A stretch of 64,000 bases of DNA, from positions 124,001-188,000 of the forward strand of contig JALGVJ010000004.1 in assembly GCA_029838195.1 (NCBI GenBank). Direction: 5' to 3'. The position numbers and the translations under genes were made by a program. Below the pieces are notes generated by a model. That model saw nothing but the letters and a program-made list of their open reading frames with translations, searched no databases and had not been told where the DNA came from. The stretch is from Promethearchaeota archaeon. GTDB taxonomy: Archaea; Asgardarchaeota; Lokiarchaeia; Sigyniarchaeales; SOKP01. Shown here piece by piece: positions 47,511 through 56,513 of the stretch (the stretch's first letter is position 1; each line of letters opens with the position of its first letter).

Positions 47511-47823
47511 TATGAGGTAGCAAATTAATCTCATCTCCGGCCAAATTGCGGCCCCGCCTTTTTTTATTTTTTGTCGAACATGCTTATTCACATCCACGTC
47601 AAATTCCTTGTATTGCTTGCTTCTTGCCCGACCAATAGCGCTTATTTCCCGCATGGTAGCGCTTAATTGCTTATGCCGGCTCGTCCCGTTCACAATTTTT
47701 CGATTCATTAATATATAATGGATCGTCATGTCTTTCAACTTTCTGGTAGTTCAACTTTCTGGTGGTTTTGTCGTCAATCTTAGAGCTGGAGCGTGGTAAC
47801 TGAGATTAATTTGCTACCTCATA
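47511..47823. mobile_element. 313-bp MITE-like element with perfect 23-bp terminal inverted repeats
   Basis: The left end TATGAGGTAGCAAATTAATC followed by TCA (47511-47533) is an exact inverted copy of the right end at 47801-47823. Both ends are flanked outside by runs of A, so a target duplication may be hidden in poly-A. The interior is visibly more GC-rich than the flanks, and contains a minus-strand open frame of 79 codons with no transposase motif that I recognise. It contains a 16-bp tandem duplication at 47735-47766. The size and ends suggest a non-autonomous transposon moved by an enzyme encoded elsewhere. Confidence 0.75.
47735..47766. repeat. 16-bp tandem duplication inside the inverted-repeat element
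   Basis: TCAACTTTCTGGTAGT at 47735-47750 is followed directly by TCAACTTTCTGGTGGT at 47751-47766, differing by one base. It probably arose by slippage within the element. Confidence 0.8.
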
Positions 47824-47864
47824 AAAAAAAAATCGAAAAAGAAAAAGAAAATAAGGAATTTCGT

Positions 47865-48806
47865 TTATTCCTTTAAAAGGTCTAAAATTTCTTCTTTTGT
47901 TAATTCTAAATATTTCGCTTTTATTAATGAGTCACCAATTAAAGTTTTAAAATTCTTCTTGCGTTTTTTATTTATGAATTTCTTCATTTCCGTTAAGTCC
48001 GGGTTATCGTTGGTAATTTCAAGCAATTTCTTCTTGACCGCCCCATCCACCACCTTTTGTCCTACTTCCGTTCGAATGATTAACATGGCTTCTCCTTTTG
48101 GAGCACCCCACGGTGAATAAGAAATGTCGGAAAATTCTCCCGAAAAATCCGTGCAATATTTGCACGCTGTCATGCCTCCAGAAGAACAAGCATATGCAAT
48201 CTTTAGAGAAAGCGTTTCCCTAATGCCAGTATTAAAATCTGAATTGTAAATTTTAGCAATCCCTCGAATATGACACGGATTTCCAACAAATCCCACTTGC
48301 TTTTTCCTCTCAAGATAAGCTTTCCCAATTCCCGTCACGAGAGGCCCCGCATTATCCATGGTTTTATCAGGAATGTATTTTTTAGCAGTTTCAGCATCAT
48401 CAACAACGACCGGATACGCAACAGGTGGTTTCTTGCTTTTTGGTTCCGTAAGTACCATATGTTTTACAATACCCTCTTCAAAAGCTGCTTTAACAAGATT
48501 ATACAAGATAGAATCCTTATTCTTTGATTTAACTTGTATGATATTTTTATAAACTCCAACGGCAAGGTCCTTTCTTGTTTCTCCAAAAATTCCTGTTTCT
48601 ATTTTGTTAATAGGGAAAAATGTTCTGGGGCATGAGTTATAGCATAAGCCTACTGTTTCTGCACACTCATCAACCACGAATGCTTCCCCCGTTTCCTTAT
48701 TGAAATCCATGTGGGGACAAAATGCATTGCAAGAGCCACAATGAATGCACAATCCCGCATATATTACTTCATTTTCAAGGTCTTGACTTGATTTTTCTAC
48801 TTTCAT
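47865..48806 (-). CDS. Coenzyme F420 hydrogenase/dehydrogenase beta-subunit (FrhB-like) Fe-S protein
   Basis: 313 residues. An N-terminal cluster-binding region CIHCGSCNAFCPHMDF is followed by a second CYNSCPRTFFP. The FrhB core has GFVGNPCHIRGIA, then SSGGMTACKYCTDFSGEFSD and SPWGAPKGEAMLIIRT. FrhB-like proteins carry FAD and [4Fe-4S] and move electrons between F420 or another donor and ferredoxin. No hydrogenase large subunit is adjacent, so it is an orphan; its donor is unknown. Confidence 0.87.
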   Translation of the reverse strand: MKVEKSSQDLENEVIYAGLCIHCGSCNAFCPHMDFNKETGEAFVVDECAETVGLCYNSCPRTFFPINKIETGIFGETRKDLAVGVYKNIIQVKSKNKDSILYNLVKAAFEEGIVKHMVLTEPKSKKPPVAYPVVVDDAETAKKYIPDKTMDNAGPLVTGIGKAYLERKKQVGFVGNPCHIRGIAKIYNSDFNTGIRETLSLKIAYACSSGGMTACKYCTDFSGEFSDISYSPWGAPKGEAMLIIRTEVGQKVVDGAVKKKLLEITNDNPDLTEMKKFINKKRKKNFKTLIGDSLIKAKYLELTKEEILDLLKE

Positions 48807-48912
48807 CTATTTTTACCTATAAAATAATGTTAAATAAGTATAATGAGATAAAAGAAGCTTCAAATAAAAAGTTTGAAATTTCAAACTATGCGAAGAAGTA
48901 TTATATCTTTTT

Positions 48913-49194
48913 TTATTCCAAAAAACGTGAACAAGTATCTTTTATGGGCTTAATAACGTGTTCTCTATCTTTCCACGCCACCCAACTATTTCCTAATTTT
49001 TCAAAATGAAAGCCACAGTAATTTTCTTGCTTTAATTTTTCCAGTATTTTTTTTACATAAGTCCAAGAGAGATTAGTTTTTGACACGACTTCAGCAATAT
49101 CGATGGGCCTATTCATTTCTAATTCATTATTCAAGAAATCCAAGATTTTTTCGAATCCTGTTTTGGGAGAAGAGGCATTTGAGTTAGAAGAAAT
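48913..49194 (-). CDS. Small winged-helix DNA-binding protein, non-canonical start
   Basis: The winged-helix core runs GFEKILDFLNNELEMNRPID, then IAEVVSKTNLSWTYVKKILE (helix-turn-helix) and KLGNSWVAWK (wing). The first usable conventional start in frame is TTG 49143, which would cut off the first residues of helix 1. The frame is open back to a stop at 49207-49209 without ATG or GTG. An ATT at 49194 lies 7 nt after GGTGA, giving about 93 residues. It is probably a transcription regulator; the FrhB-like gene about 100 bp downstream on the same strand is a possible target. Confidence 0.62.
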   Translation of the reverse strand: MSSNSNASSPKTGFEKILDFLNNELEMNRPIDIAEVVSKTNLSWTYVKKILEKLKQENYCGFHFEKLGNSWVAWKDREHVIKPIKDTCSRFLE

Positions 49195-49430
49195 TTTCTT
49201 TTCACCTTATTTTTTATTGCCGGTATTGTATTAAATTAGGAAGGGAGGCATTTTTTCTCCAAAATTAAATTTTTTCCATGAACAATAATGCATTATTGAA
49301 AATAAATTCATGAATTATAAACGAGAGATTAAACATTAATAATAAAATTTTAATGGAGAGATTATTTTAAAAGGAATTAAATTTAATTCAAAAAAAGATT
49401 TACATCAATCGGTCATTTAAAATTAGAAAA

Positions 49431-50693
49431 ATGGTTTTTAATAAATTGAGAGAAATTTCGGGAACGTTTTTTCAAGACGGAATGAATAAAGAAATATTTC
49501 TGGAATTAACGCCTGCTTTATTTTTTCTCGTGAACCATGTTGAGAGAGAGGGAGATTTTGAAGAGCGCGTTGAAAATCTGAACATGTCATGGATATCTAA
49601 CGAAAAATTATTCGATCTATTGGAATATCTATTAATTTCTGATAAATCACCTTCAATAAGAAGGGGCGCTGCGTTATGTTTGTTGCATTTATATCCGAAA
49701 AAATGTTCCAAGCCTATAATTTGGGCCATTCAACATGAAAGGTCAATAATCATCTTAAAAACCTTGCACGATTTTATTTTCTCTCACGATACATCAGAAA
49801 TGAAGGTTTTACGTTTTTTTTTAAATAAAAGATTAGAACACCTATATAAAATAGTTCCAGAAGAAGCCGGTGTCTTGTTGGAATTAGGCGCAATTAAAGT
49901 TAGGAAAAATATCGTACATGATTATAAAATTATTATTGAAAAAAAGCATGTCATCACGTTAGAGCTTCCCGGCTGGCATTTAAAGAAGCTACCACGGTGC
50001 ATTGGTAATCTTAAAAGATTAAAATTGCTGAATCTTTGGGATAATAATTTGACTCATTTACCTTCCACCTTTAGGAAGCTTACAGCTCTTCAATCGTTAT
50101 ATTTAGATTGGAATCATTTTTCAAAACTTCCCTACGTTCTTTCCCACATGAAATCCTTGAAAAAGATTAGTCTCACGAATAACAACAGGCTAAAAAAACT
50201 TCCAGATTCCATGCTAAAACTTTCAAGAAAAGTCACCGCCCCTCATTATGAGTTTGAAAACGTCCATTCGGAAGATGCTACTATTTTAGGCTTGTTAGAA
50301 ATCATTATAGGGCAGAAATTGAAACAATTACAAGAAAATGGGCCCCTTTCAAAAACGTGTGCTTGTCATTATAAAATAAATCAAGATGGACGAGTTATTG
50401 GAATTTACATCTATGGGTATTATTTTTTCCAAATTTCCTTTTTTCCGGAACAAATAAGTAAATTAAAATATTTAGAAGAGTTGAGTATTCGGGACCAGAA
50501 TATCAATTCCATTCCAAATTCAATTGAGCAATTATTGCATTTAAAAAAATTAGATTTAATGAATAATCAATTTAATGAGATTCCTGATGTTTTACTGAGA
50601 TTAAAATCTTTGAAACTAGTTGATTTAAGTTATAATCAAATTAACCAAATTCCTCCTCGTTTCTTGAGAAAGAAAATGGAAATTTGGGTATAA
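49431..50693 (+). CDS. Leucine-rich-repeat protein with HEAT-like N-terminus
   Basis: 420 residues. The first about 150 form helical pairs (ISDKSPSIRRGAALCLLHLY), reminiscent of HEAT repeats. Two blocks of LRRs follow: about 180-255 (LPGWHLKKLPRCIGNLKRLK, LNLWDNNLTHLPSTFRKLTA, LYLDWNHFSKLP) and about 345-410 (LEELSIRDQNINSIPNSIEQ, LDLMNNQFNEIPDVLLRLK). The blocks are separated by a degenerate linker of about 90 residues. It is a cytosolic protein-binding scaffold; such LRR proteins are frequent in Asgard genomes. No partner is obvious nearby. Confidence 0.87.
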   Translation: MVFNKLREISGTFFQDGMNKEIFLELTPALFFLVNHVEREGDFEERVENLNMSWISNEKLFDLLEYLLISDKSPSIRRGAALCLLHLYPKKCSKPIIWAIQHERSIIILKTLHDFIFSHDTSEMKVLRFFLNKRLEHLYKIVPEEAGVLLELGAIKVRKNIVHDYKIIIEKKHVITLELPGWHLKKLPRCIGNLKRLKLLNLWDNNLTHLPSTFRKLTALQSLYLDWNHFSKLPYVLSHMKSLKKISLTNNNRLKKLPDSMLKLSRKVTAPHYEFENVHSEDATILGLLEIIIGQKLKQLQENGPLSKTCACHYKINQDGRVIGIYIYGYYFFQISFFPEQISKLKYLEELSIRDQNINSIPNSIEQLLHLKKLDLMNNQFNEIPDVLLRLKSLKLVDLSYNQINQIPPRFLRKKMEIWV

Positions 50694-50707
50694 AATTCTG
50701 ATTAAGC

Positions 50708-51892
50708 CTATTTCATGTTCTTAAACTTACCCGTTCGCATTAATTCACAGGGCAAAAAGTATGATTTTCCTGATTCTTCTACAAAATCTTCTAATTTTTT
50801 GCACCATTTTTCATAATTTCTTTTTCCGGGGCCAAAAGGACCGGGAATATCGAACGCTGCTAAAATTGCTTCATCAATTTCCTTATAACTCTTAACTACG
50901 CCCTCTTCTAAAAGGCGGCATGCTTCATTTAATTGTAATGCCATGTATAAATCTACATCAAACAAGTTAGCTTTTTCCGAGGATTTCCTTTTTAACTTAC
51001 CATCTTCCGTCCATTCACATATTCCCTTGCCCGTTTTACGCCCCAAATTGCCCTCTTTCACTAATTTTTGCAATACTCTTCCCGGAGCAAAATCCGGTGA
51101 AAGTGTTTTTTCAAAATATTTTAAAGTATCCATTTGTATATCCAATCCTAAATAATCCCATTTTGCACAAGGTCCCATTTGGTGCATGTACGCAAAATCA
51201 GCATCAATATTTTCAAGTGGAATACCACGATCCATTGCTTTATCAAGAAGCCAACTAATATACACGCTGGTCGGTATCATGACCCGATTTACAATGAATC
51301 CAGGGCTCTCTTTTTCAATTCTAACGCATTTTCTTTTACCTTTTAAGGAAGGAAATCTTTCACCCACGGCAATGGCAATTTCCATGGTTTCTTCAGATGT
51401 TTTTCCCTTGATTATTTCGATTAAGCGGAGTAATGGAACAGGGATAAAAAAATGCATGCCAACTACTTTATCGGGACGATTGCATTTTTCTGCTATTTTA
51501 GTTATGCTCATGGTGGATGTATTCGTCGCTAATATGGAATGAGAAGGAGATAGATGCCCTAATTTTTCAAATAATTCTTGTTTTAATTCTAGTTTTTCTG
51601 GAATGGCTTCTATGATGAAATCTGCTTCCGCCACGGCTTCTTTTAAATCCAAATTTAAATTCAATTTTTTCATCAAAAGAGCTGTTGTAAAATTAGAGGG
51701 CAATTTTCCCTTTTGTTCAATTTTCGAGAGCCCTTTATTAATATAATCCCGTGCATTATTCAATATCTCGGAAGAAATATCAATCATATTAACTTTTTCA
51801 AAACCCGCCATGAGTGCAACTTCCGTTATTTCTCTCCCCATGGTTCCAGCTCCAACCACGGCGATTTGTTTAACATGAGATATATCAACCAT
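50708..51892 (-). CDS. 3-hydroxyacyl-CoA dehydrogenase
   Basis: About 394 residues from ATG 51892; TTG 51913 would add seven. The Rossmann motif is AVVGAGTMGREI (GxGxxG), with ATNTSTMSI and MHFFIPVPLLRLIEII as catalytic and substrate-binding blocks. SPGFIVNRVMIPTSVY and the C-terminal domain duplicate (FDIPGPFGPG) complete the fold. It oxidises 3-hydroxyacyl-CoA with NAD. It is on the opposite strand from, and just after, the LRR gene. A crotonase-fold protein lies at 41534. Confidence 0.91.
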   Translation of the reverse strand: MVDISHVKQIAVVGAGTMGREITEVALMAGFEKVNMIDISSEILNNARDYINKGLSKIEQKGKLPSNFTTALLMKKLNLNLDLKEAVAEADFIIEAIPEKLELKQELFEKLGHLSPSHSILATNTSTMSITKIAEKCNRPDKVVGMHFFIPVPLLRLIEIIKGKTSEETMEIAIAVGERFPSLKGKRKCVRIEKESPGFIVNRVMIPTSVYISWLLDKAMDRGIPLENIDADFAYMHQMGPCAKWDYLGLDIQMDTLKYFEKTLSPDFAPGRVLQKLVKEGNLGRKTGKGICEWTEDGKLKRKSSEKANLFDVDLYMALQLNEACRLLEEGVVKSYKEIDEAILAAFDIPGPFGPGKRNYEKWCKKLEDFVEESGKSYFLPCELMRTGKFKNMK

Positions 51893-51969
51893 TGTTCTTA
51901 CACTTGATTGCAATTTTCTTTAAATTCATGTATAAAAAACGTAAATTAAATAAAAAATTTAATATTACC

Positions 51970-52197
51970 ATTAGAGTGCGGGAAAGTACGCACTCTTTAG
52001 GAGGAGGATGATTCGCCCGTGGATTTAAATACTCACAATCCAATAATGATTATTAAGAAGATAGCCCCCAGCTTCTCTAACCGTAGAAACGAGATGGTTA
52101 ACGTTTGGAAAGAATGTAAAACTGACACTCGTCAGCAATTCTCGATGAGTTACGAATCTTACGCCTTTAGGTGAGAGTCGTTCAATTCTTGACAGAG
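51970..52197 (+). mobile_element. Small IS200/IS605-like non-coding element or omega-RNA-like remnant
   Basis: The spacer is less AT-rich than its surroundings and strongly structured. AGAGTGCG / CGCACTCT is a perfect 8-bp hairpin at 51973-51996. CTGAC / GTCAG is a 5-bp hairpin at 52122-52135. CTTACGCCTTTAGGTGAGAG at 52158-52177 looks like the subterminal palindrome of the right end of IS1341/TnpB elements (…ACGCCTTTAGG…). There is no TnpA or TnpB frame. I read it as a non-autonomous palindrome-associated element or an orphan TnpB guide-RNA end. Confidence is moderate; exact ends are not fixed. Confidence 0.5.
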
Positions 52198-52198
52198 T

Positions 52199-53233
52199 TC
52201 ATGTTAAAAACAATTGAAAGATATTCCAAGAGATTACCATGGTTAAAATTCCCAGAAAAATGGAGATAGGGAGTCCGGGTAAAATCTTGTTTCGTTTTAA
52301 TCCTGTAATCGTGATCCCCGTCCCGATGATGATAGCAATAGCAGTTAAAATCATTACAATTATATTCTCCGTCTGTATCAAGGCTGCAGATGTTAGCATG
52401 CTGTAAAAAGTTAAATCTCCGATTCCAATCTCTAATTGCGAAGTATCATATTCCAATTCACCTTCTTGTATTTTTTCTTCGATTGCTTCCCTTGCCATCT
52501 CTCGATCAGAATATTCTTCCGAGATATAATCAATCATTCTTCGAATAGGTCCTCTTTTTGCCTTGACTGCATAAATATCCCACAGGGAGATCCCTATTAA
52601 TATGGCTAAAGTTGTCCAAAGAGGCATGATCACTCCAAGAAGTGCGCCGGTCATTAACCCTATATATAAAACTAAGAAATTTCTGAAATGATAGGATTCA
52701 GCCGTGAAATATTTGTATAATATGAACAGAGTGAAAAAAGATATACAAGCAAGAAGGATGTAGTATAAAATAACATAAAGAAGAAGGTTGAATTCAGTAT
52801 ATTCTACATTGTAAAACCCTAAAAAAAGAAGAATTTCAACATAAAATAAGGTTAAAAAGAAACACAGGAATCCAAAACTAATCCCAAACACGTATTTTAA
52901 CACGTTAATGCCCCTCTTTTTAATTAAAAAGATAATTGTAAAAGAAGACACGGCGGCAATTGCAGTAAAAATAATGCCATTTAAAAGTCCAGCGGTTGGA
53001 CCATATTCTTCTTCTGAAATATATCCTCCGTCAATTTGAATTCCGGCCTCTACATAAGTAATATAAGCTAAAATTCCCGCACAAATTACAACAATAATAA
53101 TAGGAATTGGATATAATTCTCGCTTTACTCTATATGTAGGAAAATAATTTGGTATGTTGCTTTTCTTTATCTTTTCTTGAGATTGTTCTCTTATTGAAGG
53201 AGAAGAGTTAGAATTATCGGGGGTTTGAGACAT
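52199..53233 (-). CDS. Presenilin / signal-peptide-peptidase-like intramembrane aspartyl protease
   Basis: 344 residues with about nine hydrophobic helices. The two catalytic motifs of family A22 are visible: LWDIYAVKAKRGPI (Asp219, in place of YD) and IGIGDLTFYSML (GxGD, Asp273). Near the C-terminus LPGLPISIFLG stands for the PAL motif. A hydrophilic loop at about 230-265 between the two aspartates is charged and helical, as in the family. It should cleave transmembrane helices within the membrane. The end of the gene touches the IS605-like element; upstream (minus strand) is the FTR1 gene 113 bp away. Confidence 0.83.
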   Translation of the reverse strand: MSQTPDNSNSSPSIREQSQEKIKKSNIPNYFPTYRVKRELYPIPIIIVVICAGILAYITYVEAGIQIDGGYISEEEYGPTAGLLNGIIFTAIAAVSSFTIIFLIKKRGINVLKYVFGISFGFLCFFLTLFYVEILLFLGFYNVEYTEFNLLLYVILYYILLACISFFTLFILYKYFTAESYHFRNFLVLYIGLMTGALLGVIMPLWTTLAILIGISLWDIYAVKAKRGPIRRMIDYISEEYSDREMAREAIEEKIQEGELEYDTSQLEIGIGDLTFYSMLTSAALIQTENIIVMILTAIAIIIGTGITITGLKRNKILPGLPISIFLGILTMVISWNIFQLFLT

Positions 53234-53346
53234 TCGGAAAATGTGAGTTTTAATGATACTAATTATTCTTTCATTTAAAAAATTATCATGGATAAATTTT
53301 TGGGTAAAATATATATAATTGGAAAAAAAATTAAAGAATAAGACTT

Positions 53347-54273
53347 TTATTCCTCGGAAGCTTCTGATGTGGCCGTGAGAGGGGCATCAATCACTACTAA
53401 GCTGCTTTTTTTCCAAGTTTTCAATGAGATCATCCCAATTATTAGCAATAATATTGGATATATTATAACTTCTAATAGGGAGGGATTCGCATTATATCCG
53501 AGCAATGTTTTCATCAAGGAACCTACAATCTCAAGCCAGGCGGGAGTAGTAGCGAGGTCATCTGGAAAATTTTCGGGTAAAACATGTTTAATATTATAGA
53601 GTTCTTCTACAATGGGGTTAATCAAATTTGCTTCAATTAATTCGTGAAGTCCATACGTGATTAACCCTGCTGCAAAGAAAATCAAAACGATATTAGTAAT
53701 TTTAAAAAAATTTGCTAAGGATAGCGTTTTTACCCTATAAAAAATTAAAATTCCCAAGATAAGAGCCCCGCCAATGCCAACTACTGATCCCAGAATGATG
53801 CTTTCAGGCTCTAAAGACTCCACCGCTGCGTTTCCTGTTAACATTAGAACTAATTCAATGCCTTCTCGAATGATAATGGTGAAAGTCAAAAAGGATATTG
53901 AAATGTATTTTTCTTTTTTGATTGATAATTTTACCTTTTGTTCTAATGTTTTTTTTAACTTAGGACCTTCCTTACTCATCCATAAGATCAATGTAATAAT
54001 GAAGATTCCTGAAAGGATAAAGGTAATTCCCTCAAAAATTTTTTCTAAAATTCCAGAAAATCCTCCTAAAAAGGCCTTAAAAGCCAAAGCAAATCCAACA
54101 CTTGAAATTATTGCTAAAATGCTTCCACCATATACATATTTATAATAATATTGTTGTTGCGTGTTTTTTAGATATAATAACAGAATAACAACGACAAGAA
54201 CGGCCTCTAAGCCTTCTCGAAAACTTAAAAAAATTGGAACCAAAATATCCACGATTGTTACTATTTTTTTCAC
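53347..54273 (-). CDS. FTR1-family iron permease
   Basis: 308 residues with seven to eight membrane helices. The two diagnostic REGxE motifs are present: FLSFREGLEAVLVVV (R19-E23) and TIIIREGIELVLML (R136-E140), both in transmembrane helices. These acidic motifs bind iron for high-affinity transport. Neither the multicopper-oxidase partner (Fet3) nor EfeO/EfeB is nearby. The start ATG at 54273 places REGLE at the usual distance from the N-terminus. Confidence 0.93.
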   Translation of the reverse strand: MKKIVTIVDILVPIFLSFREGLEAVLVVVILLLYLKNTQQQYYYKYVYGGSILAIISSVGFALAFKAFLGGFSGILEKIFEGITFILSGIFIITLILWMSKEGPKLKKTLEQKVKLSIKKEKYISISFLTFTIIIREGIELVLMLTGNAAVESLEPESIILGSVVGIGGALILGILIFYRVKTLSLANFFKITNIVLIFFAAGLITYGLHELIEANLINPIVEELYNIKHVLPENFPDDLATTPAWLEIVGSLMKTLLGYNANPSLLEVIIYPILLLIIGMISLKTWKKSSLVVIDAPLTATSEASEE

Positions 54274-54460
54274 CTATATTTTTAATTATTTTCGTGTTAA
54301 AAAAATAATTTTTAGTCATGCCTAATTATGAAAAAAATATTAATTTAAAAAACTTAAGGTTTATTTTTTATTAATCTCTTTTTATTCATGAAGTATTTTT
54401 TAAAACCCATCATTTAATATACATGAATTAAAGCAATCTCTAAATCGGTTTATCAAATTA

Positions 54461-55246
54461 ATGCCATCTAAATATAAGTATATAGAGAAAAAAATAAGAA
54501 AATACCGTAAAAATTTTTCAAACATAAAATTTAAAGAGAAGCTAATGAATTATGTTTATAAAATAGGAATATACAGTTCAAAAGATTTTGAATTAAAGGA
54601 AGATCTTGTAAGAAGAAAAATAATATTTCCTTGTCGTCTTGGAATCTTATTTTGTGAAACCGGACTTGCAGAGTCGTTTTTTGAGGAACTTTCAAATAAA
54701 TTGAATAATGTTTTTGACTCTTTCTTTTTTACCATTCAAAATTTAGGGCGTTATACCTTTTCAGATCACATGTTAAAAAAAGCAGTTAAGAATGCAAATA
54801 AAAAGGGAAAAGATTTCGCGGAAAAAAATTATAACCTACACTCGACTAATAAATTTTATACTATCCTGATTCAAGAACGGGTAAAACATGATTTGGATAT
54901 GATTGCAGCAATTACTGATTTACCGCTTTTCTCTTCTCATGATGATACTATTTTATTTTTATTCGGGGAGGCTCATTTAAAACATGCTTGTTGCATTATT
55001 TCTACTTTAAAATTAAAAGAAAGTTTTTATAATCGAAAAGAGAATCAGCGGTTGTTAGAACAAAGAATTATAAAAGAAGTTATCCATGAGATCGGGCATT
55101 TTTTTCTCGGACACGAACATTGCGTTGATCAATCGTGTGTCTTCTGCTTTTCAAATAACTTGGAAGATATTGATAATAAAGCCATTCATTTTTGCAATTC
55201 TTGCCAGCAAAAATTTGAGGATTTGAAAACAAAATTTAATATATGA
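54461..55246 (+). CDS. Archaemetzincin-like zinc metalloprotease with altered motif spacing
   Basis: 261 residues, somewhat longer than typical archaemetzincins (about 180) because of a basic N-terminus of about 50. The catalytic region is EVIHEIGHFFLGHEHC (about 206-221), preceded by the family GEAHLKHACCIIST and followed by structural cysteines (C221, C226, C229 and the terminal CNSC) that bind a second zinc. The consensus is HExxHxxGxxHC. Here one extra residue separates the HExxH from GxxHC, and CVM is CVF. It may still bind zinc, but its geometry is unusual. Probably an aminopeptidase-like enzyme of unknown substrate. Confidence 0.82.
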   Translation: MPSKYKYIEKKIRKYRKNFSNIKFKEKLMNYVYKIGIYSSKDFELKEDLVRRKIIFPCRLGILFCETGLAESFFEELSNKLNNVFDSFFFTIQNLGRYTFSDHMLKKAVKNANKKGKDFAEKNYNLHSTNKFYTILIQERVKHDLDMIAAITDLPLFSSHDDTILFLFGEAHLKHACCIISTLKLKESFYNRKENQRLLEQRIIKEVIHEIGHFFLGHEHCVDQSCVFCFSNNLEDIDNKAIHFCNSCQQKFEDLKTKFNI

Positions 55247-55265
55247 AGGTTGCAAAGAGATTTTT

Positions 55266-56513
55266 TTAAAAACTCACATTTGGTAAATGGTGAATAAATT
55301 CTTTTACTAATTCAACCCGTTCTTTACGTTCTTTTCTATAATAACGCAAGGGATATAACTCATTAATTACAAATTTGTAAATTTTTATCCATGTTTTAGC
55401 TACTTCACTAATTTTGTATCGAGATGCTATTTTTTTTGCTTTTTTTCCGAACTCTTCACGCAATGATTCATCTTTTAATAATTTTAAAACATATTCTTCA
55501 AATTCATGTAAATTATTGGCAAGAAAACCAGTCTCTCCATGTCGAATTACATCACGGATTCCATACCCATTTGCACCAACATTTGGCGTACCTTGTGCCA
55601 TGGCTTCAATTAAAACCAATCCTTCGGCTTCTACCCAGCTCCATAAACAAGTTAAATCTGCAGCATTATAAAGTTTCAATAAATCTTCAAAGGGCACCAT
55701 TCCTAAATAGGAAACGCAATTCTCCAAGCGCCATTTTCTAATAAATCTTTTTACTAATCCTGTAGAAGGCCCAGAGTTTCCAACTATAACAAAATGGGAA
55801 TCCGGATCTTTCTTGTGAATGTTTTTAAATGTTTTTATCAAGCTTATGGGATGTTTTTCTGGAGACAATCGGGCCGCAGATAATAAGATTTTTTTATCTT
55901 GCAAGTTGTATTTTTCCCGTATTCCATTTTCCTTGACGTTTTGAAAATAATAATCATGTATGCCGTTGGTAAGACATATAATGGGTTCTTTGAATTTTTT
56001 CTCTCTTAATAATTTCTTTTTGGATTTTGTTGCCACGTGAACTAAATCATATTTATCGACGACATGTCGCTCATAGCGCCAAATAATATCACTATTTGCT
56101 AAAAGACTTCCTAAAAAGGGAACATATTGAGCTGTATAGAATGTCATAGGACTATTATGAGTACCGATCATCGGGATTCCCAAATATTTTGCCCAGTTGA
56201 TTGCCATGGAACCAATGGTCGCATGGGTGTGAATATGAGCTATATCCAGATAATCTTCTTTACAAAAAAAGATTTTATGGATGGGTACGCTCAATACAAA
56301 ACCCGTATCTTTTGAAATCCTCGCTCCCCCTAAATCGTGGTAATAAAGATTTTTTGGCTTCTTATAGCCATTTTCAATTCTGGGGGCAAAAACATGAACA
56401 TTATGGCCTGTTTTAGCAATAGCTTCACTCAAGAATCTAACGGCATGTGCGGTCCCGTTAATTTGAGAATACATGCAACTGAAAAATCCAATGTTAAGTG
56501 CTTGTTTAGCCAT
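55266..56513 (-). CDS. GT4-family glycosyltransferase
   Basis: 415 residues of the GT-B fold. NIGFFSCMYSQINGTAHAVR is the N-terminal loop, HIHTHATIGSMAI the acceptor region, and LLSAARLSPEKHPISLI the nucleotide-sugar domain start. SWVEAEGLVLIEAMAQGTPN contains the E-x7-E retaining motif. It resembles glycolipid glucosyltransferases and may glycosylate a membrane lipid or S-layer precursor. It is convergent with the archaemetzincin gene (about 20 bp apart). A TATA-like TTTATATAAA lies about 100 bp upstream on its strand. Confidence 0.88.
   Translation of the reverse strand: MAKQALNIGFFSCMYSQINGTAHAVRFLSEAIAKTGHNVHVFAPRIENGYKKPKNLYYHDLGGARISKDTGFVLSVPIHKIFFCKEDYLDIAHIHTHATIGSMAINWAKYLGIPMIGTHNSPMTFYTAQYVPFLGSLLANSDIIWRYERHVVDKYDLVHVATKSKKKLLREKKFKEPIICLTNGIHDYYFQNVKENGIREKYNLQDKKILLSAARLSPEKHPISLIKTFKNIHKKDPDSHFVIVGNSGPSTGLVKRFIRKWRLENCVSYLGMVPFEDLLKLYNAADLTCLWSWVEAEGLVLIEAMAQGTPNVGANGYGIRDVIRHGETGFLANNLHEFEEYVLKLLKDESLREEFGKKAKKIASRYKISEVAKTWIKIYKFVINELYPLRYYRKERKERVELVKEFIHHLPNVSF

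Noticed and set aside
47499..47738. Minus-strand open frame (79 codons) inside the inverted-repeat element
   Set aside because: No transposase or other motif recognised; it extends past the left end of the element into the flanking gene's stop region. Probably incidental.
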